Part shown: piece after piece, positions 61,244 to 64,000 of the stretch
How the letters are laid out: the number at the start of each line of letters is the position of its first letter
Position numbering within the stretch: position 1 is the first letter of the stretch
DNA from: UBA12170 sp964293475
GTDB taxonomy: Bacteria > Bacteroidota > Bacteroidia > Bacteroidales > UBA12170
DNA length: 64,000 bases
NCBI GenBank assembly: GCA_964293475.1
Contig: CAXYYJ010000001.1
Coordinates: forward strand, 62,001 to 126,000
Direction of reading: 5' to 3'
Program-made: the position numbers and the translations under genes
Notes under the pieces: model-generated
Databases searched by the model: none
What the model was told of the DNA's origin: nothing
The model's input: only the letters and a program-made list of their open reading frames with translations

Positions 61244-62638
61244 TTATTTATATATCTCCGAAGAATTTTTTGGATTATCATTCTCCATTCTTCCCAAATA
61301 GGTTTGCATACATCTGAATCCCACATAAGCCTTAGCAGTATCCTGATATTCGTATTGACGGGCAGTGACCTGCAAATAATATCCTATATCTTTCCATGAA
61401 CCACCCCTGATAACTTTTTTCTTCATTTGTGGAGCTTCATCTTCGCTGGCATTGTATTCGTAATTGGGGTTCATATCCCAGGTGAAATTGAATGACGACT
61501 CATCATAAGCACTTAATGTCCATTCAGATACATTTCCTGCCATGTCATACAATCCCCAGTCATTAGCTGGATAATGTGCCACAATAACAGTTTGAATACC
61601 ACCATCGGATACATAATTACCACGACCAGGTTTAAAATTAGCAAGGAAACATCCTTTGTCGTTTCTTAGGTAAGGACCACCCCATGGGTAAGGGTTCATT
61701 TCCCATCCACCGCGGGCACCCCATTCCCACTCCACTTCGGAAGGTAAACGGAATTCATTAACGGCAACTTCGCCTTTTTTCTGCAACCAATTATTCATTA
61801 TATCTGTTCTCCAATAGCTAAATGCTTTGGCTTGTTTCCAGTTTACTCCAACCACTGGATAATTGTCATAAGTTGGGTGCCAGAAATAATTTTTTGCCAT
61901 TGGATCATTATAACTATAAGTAAAGTCGTGAATCCAGCAAAGAGTATCGGGATAAATATTAATGTTTTCTGTTCTGATAAAGATACTTCTGTCTTCGTAT
62001 CCTTCGGGTCTGTTGGCAAAACCACCTCTGTCTGATGGTAAATCACCATCGGAAACAACATTACCTCTGGTATCGCGGGCATACTCTTTTCTGGCGGCAG
62101 CCTGAAGGTCAATCCAATAATATTGATAGATTAGTTTTCTGGAGTCAACTTGTTTCTTTCTGTAGAACCTTTCATGCGAAGGTAAATACATTACTTCCAG
62201 TGCATTGCGAACTTCTTCGTCCTCGCTGCTCCAGTCAAGCTCTGTATCCCAGTTTAAATAAGGAGGGTCATAAACTTCACCGGTTTTTTCATTCTCGGTC
62301 TTTAAGAATTCTTCTTCGTTTATTTGTCCCATATACCCGCGGGCTATGGAATCTCTAACCCAATAAACAAACTGTCTGTACTCATTGTTGGTAATCTCAG
62401 TTTCGTCCATATAAAAGGACTGAGTAGATACAGTTTTGGGTTCGTGTACATGAGCATATGGAACATCCTGATCGCTCGATCCCATCGTGAAACTACCCAG
62501 GGGTATGAAAACCATACCATAGGGAGCCGCCTGATAAAAAGCCGGTCTGTCCTGCACACCAATCAATTCACCGTTGCCACTGTTGCTACAGCTTGTAGCA
62601 ATAAGCGCAACCAATGAATAAAAAAACAGTTTTTTCAT
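61244..62638 (-). CDS. gldK: Type IX secretion lipoprotein GldK/PorK
   Basis: The start is the ATG at 62636-62638 (MKKLFFYSLVALIATSCSN), which puts the lipobox cysteine (ATSC) at the end of a proper signal peptide; the longer frame adds 16 residues before it. It gives 464 residues. The body has the formylglycine-generating-enzyme (SUMF1) fold: FIPLGSFTMGSSDQD, YPVVGVNWKQAKAFSYWRT, FRLPSEVEWEWGARGG, YDMAGNVSEWTLSAY and GFRCMQTYLG. In T9SS this protein forms the outer-membrane-associated ring with GldN and is not an enzyme. It is the second gene of the operon. Confidence 0.96.
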   Translation of the reverse strand: MKKLFFYSLVALIATSCSNSGNGELIGVQDRPAFYQAAPYGMVFIPLGSFTMGSSDQDVPYAHVHEPKTVSTQSFYMDETEITNNEYRQFVYWVRDSIARGYMGQINEEEFLKTENEKTGEVYDPPYLNWDTELDWSSEDEEVRNALEVMYLPSHERFYRKKQVDSRKLIYQYYWIDLQAAARKEYARDTRGNVVSDGDLPSDRGGFANRPEGYEDRSIFIRTENINIYPDTLCWIHDFTYSYNDPMAKNYFWHPTYDNYPVVGVNWKQAKAFSYWRTDIMNNWLQKKGEVAVNEFRLPSEVEWEWGARGGWEMNPYPWGGPYLRNDKGCFLANFKPGRGNYVSDGGIQTVIVAHYPANDWGLYDMAGNVSEWTLSAYDESSFNFTWDMNPNYEYNASEDEAPQMKKKVIRGGSWKDIGYYLQVTARQYEYQDTAKAYVGFRCMQTYLGRMENDNPKNSSEIYK

Positions 62639-62711
62639 ATTAACTCCTGTCATTGATCTCAATATTAATCCCAGAAAACATAGCAAATCTATAATAAAAT
62701 ATTTACATATG

Positions 62712-63641
62712 CTATAAAAATCTGGTATTTTTATAACTTCTCTTTGGTTTATCTATTTCAAATTTAAAACAATATCCAAGTCTGATCTCATGTGACCCGC
62801 CATTTTTAAGGGCGTTTGTATTAATATCATATGCATATCCAACTTTTATATTCTTTATATTCACTCCTGCCATAAGGGCAATTCCTTCCTGATGCTTGTA
62901 AATAACGCCACCCCAAAACACTTTATTGTAGTCGCCAATTACTCCACCATTGAGCAAAAGTGGGGCATTGGCTGTGTAACCAATAAACAGCGAGGGCTTT
63001 ATCTGCAATTTAGGCATTCTTAGAAAGTTGAGTATGTATTCTCCGGAAAGGTAATAAGCTCGTGAGAGCTTGCTCCTGCCTCCAGCAATTTCCATACTGC
63101 CCTGGTTTAAATGAGTTGAAGACAACCCAATGAACCATTTTTCTTCTTTCTGCAAAACTGCGCCTGCATCTATGTCAAAGATCATACCCGATTCTTCATC
63201 AGTTGAGGTGAGCAAAGGGTCTTCCCCCTGAACATTAAAATAGGAAAAATCTATTTTTTTGTTGGAAAAACCTAATCCGAGCCCCACCCCCAGCAATACT
63301 TCTCCCATTTTTCGATGGTAGGAGTAATTTAGTTTTAGTGTGGTCGAATTAAAACCGCCTGCTTTGTCTGAGATAATTGTTGCTCCCAAACCTCCTCTTA
63401 AGAACTTAACGGGTGACTCAATACTTACACCAAAAACTGTTGGTGCTCCTTCGAGTCCTACCCACTGTTGTTTCATTATTCCTGTAGCACAAATGGCATT
63501 GTTTACACCGGTATTACCCGGATTATACATACTTCGGACAAACATATATTGTGAGAATGTCTGGTCCTGTTGTGCGGCAGAATAACTGACTACTAGTAAT
63601 AATATATTAAAAAAAGCTAAGGCTTTTTTAGGTATCTTCAT
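62712..63641 (-). CDS. porP: Type IX secretion membrane protein PorP/SprF
   Basis: The start is the ATG at 63639-63641 (MKIPKKALAFFNILLLVVSY), followed by a normal signal peptide; a longer frame adds 15 basic residues. It gives 309 residues. The motif QDQTFSQYMFVRSMYNPGNTGVN and beta-strand-rich sequence (for example SYHRKMGEVLLGVGLGLGFS and YLSGEYILNF), ending with KNTRFL, are typical of PorP/SprF outer-membrane proteins. It is the first gene of the order porP-gldK-gldL-gldM-gldN, as in Porphyromonas gingivalis, and probably part of the T9SS core. The upstream region to the window end holds no other gene. Confidence 0.93.
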   Translation of the reverse strand: MKIPKKALAFFNILLLVVSYSAAQQDQTFSQYMFVRSMYNPGNTGVNNAICATGIMKQQWVGLEGAPTVFGVSIESPVKFLRGGLGATIISDKAGGFNSTTLKLNYSYHRKMGEVLLGVGLGLGFSNKKIDFSYFNVQGEDPLLTSTDEESGMIFDIDAGAVLQKEEKWFIGLSSTHLNQGSMEIAGGRSKLSRAYYLSGEYILNFLRMPKLQIKPSLFIGYTANAPLLLNGGVIGDYNKVFWGGVIYKHQEGIALMAGVNIKNIKVGYAYDINTNALKNGGSHEIRLGYCFKFEIDKPKRSYKNTRFL

Positions 63642-63686
63642 TTGTTTTGGTTTTCTGATTTGGATCTTGCGTCTTTTAAATTTCAA

Positions 63687-64000
63687 CTAAAACTACCTTA
63701 AACACAAACTACATACTTCGCTTTTCCTTATCAAAACAAGGGCGTAAAAGTAAAAAGTTTTTTCCAATTTCTAAACAAACAAATGTCCTTAAACTATAAT
63801 ATTAAAAATAGCCTGAAACTGGTTGTTATACGGCGGCTTAAATCAAAATGTTACATACTGATGCTTAAGTACTTAGTTTATATTGTAAATAAATTCATCT
63901 TATTATTTTTCTATTAACACCACCTTTCTGTCTCTCTGAATTGAAATTACGGAGTTGGGACAGGCTTTCTCTAAAACGCACCACATTAAATAATATTATT
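63687..64000. other. Region upstream of porP, no gene seen
   Basis: About 310 AT-rich bases without a credible ORF, RNA gene or clear hairpin. It should contain the porP-gldKLMN promoter on the minus strand, but only partial matches to the reverse TAnnTTTG box are present (such as CAAACTA near 63705). The sequence is cut by the window edge. Confidence 0.4.

Overview
The window looks like chromosome from a Bacteroidota bacterium, probably near Bacteroidales/Marinilabiliales (the rank is inference). The evidence is a porP-gldK-gldL-gldM-gldN type IX secretion (T9SS) operon plus the T9SS lipoprotein PorW/SprE, two secreted proteins with T9SS C-terminal sorting domains, an LruC-domain lipoprotein, a fused ResB-CcsA cytochrome c maturation protein, and promoters that fit the Bacteroidota TTG / TAnnTTTG consensus. 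Base composition is AT-rich, no foreign block stands out, and I see no rRNA, tRNA, insertion sequence or CRISPR array.

Layout. 1-7.4 kb: end of an MgtE magnesium transporter, a T9SS cargo protein, a DUF4468-like protein, groES-groEL, a MmcQ/YjbR protein, a WbpD-like sugar N-acetyltransferase and a CNNM/CBS membrane protein. 7.5-14.2 kb: eight minus-strand genes (porW, bactofilin, two small AtpZ/AtpI-type membrane proteins, queD, folE, a Bax-inhibitor-1 protein, fabD), with a divergent M23 peptidase. 15.4-19.6 kb: LruC lipoprotein, rfbB and galE. 19.8-25.3 kb: polysaccharide-deacetylase-like and FemAB/GNAT-like pair, upp, an ABC permease, rplS and a DUF5063-like gene. 25.3-28.4 kb: ccsBA.

29.07-37.11 kb is the most striking part. 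It is a tight five-gene plus-strand operon encoding a histidine-rich membrane protein (probable b-type cytochrome), a membrane-anchored Fe-S/FAD/NAD(P) oxidoreductase of unusual domain order, a secreted cytochrome with 20 CxxCH motifs, a second with 34, and an outer-membrane beta-barrel. Together these read as a complete trans-envelope electron conduit, similar in logic to porin-cytochrome (Mtr/Pcc-type) systems but built from different parts. The cytochrome c maturation gene lies next door. Between the two is a candidate small RNA with its own promoter and terminator, and the operon start carries AT-rich palindromes that could be operators.

37.3-42.2 kb: a large gingipain-family (C25) cysteine peptidase with PKD and T9SS sorting domains, a DUF486 protein and a flavodoxin. 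42.2-55.2 kb: a minus-strand signalling operon of a CheB-CheR-PAS fusion and two giant soluble multi-PAS histidine kinases (1679 and 1530 residues) with no receiver domain; one PAS domain carries a cysteine cluster. 55.4-63.6 kb: recG and the porP-gldKLMN operon, closed by a clear terminator.
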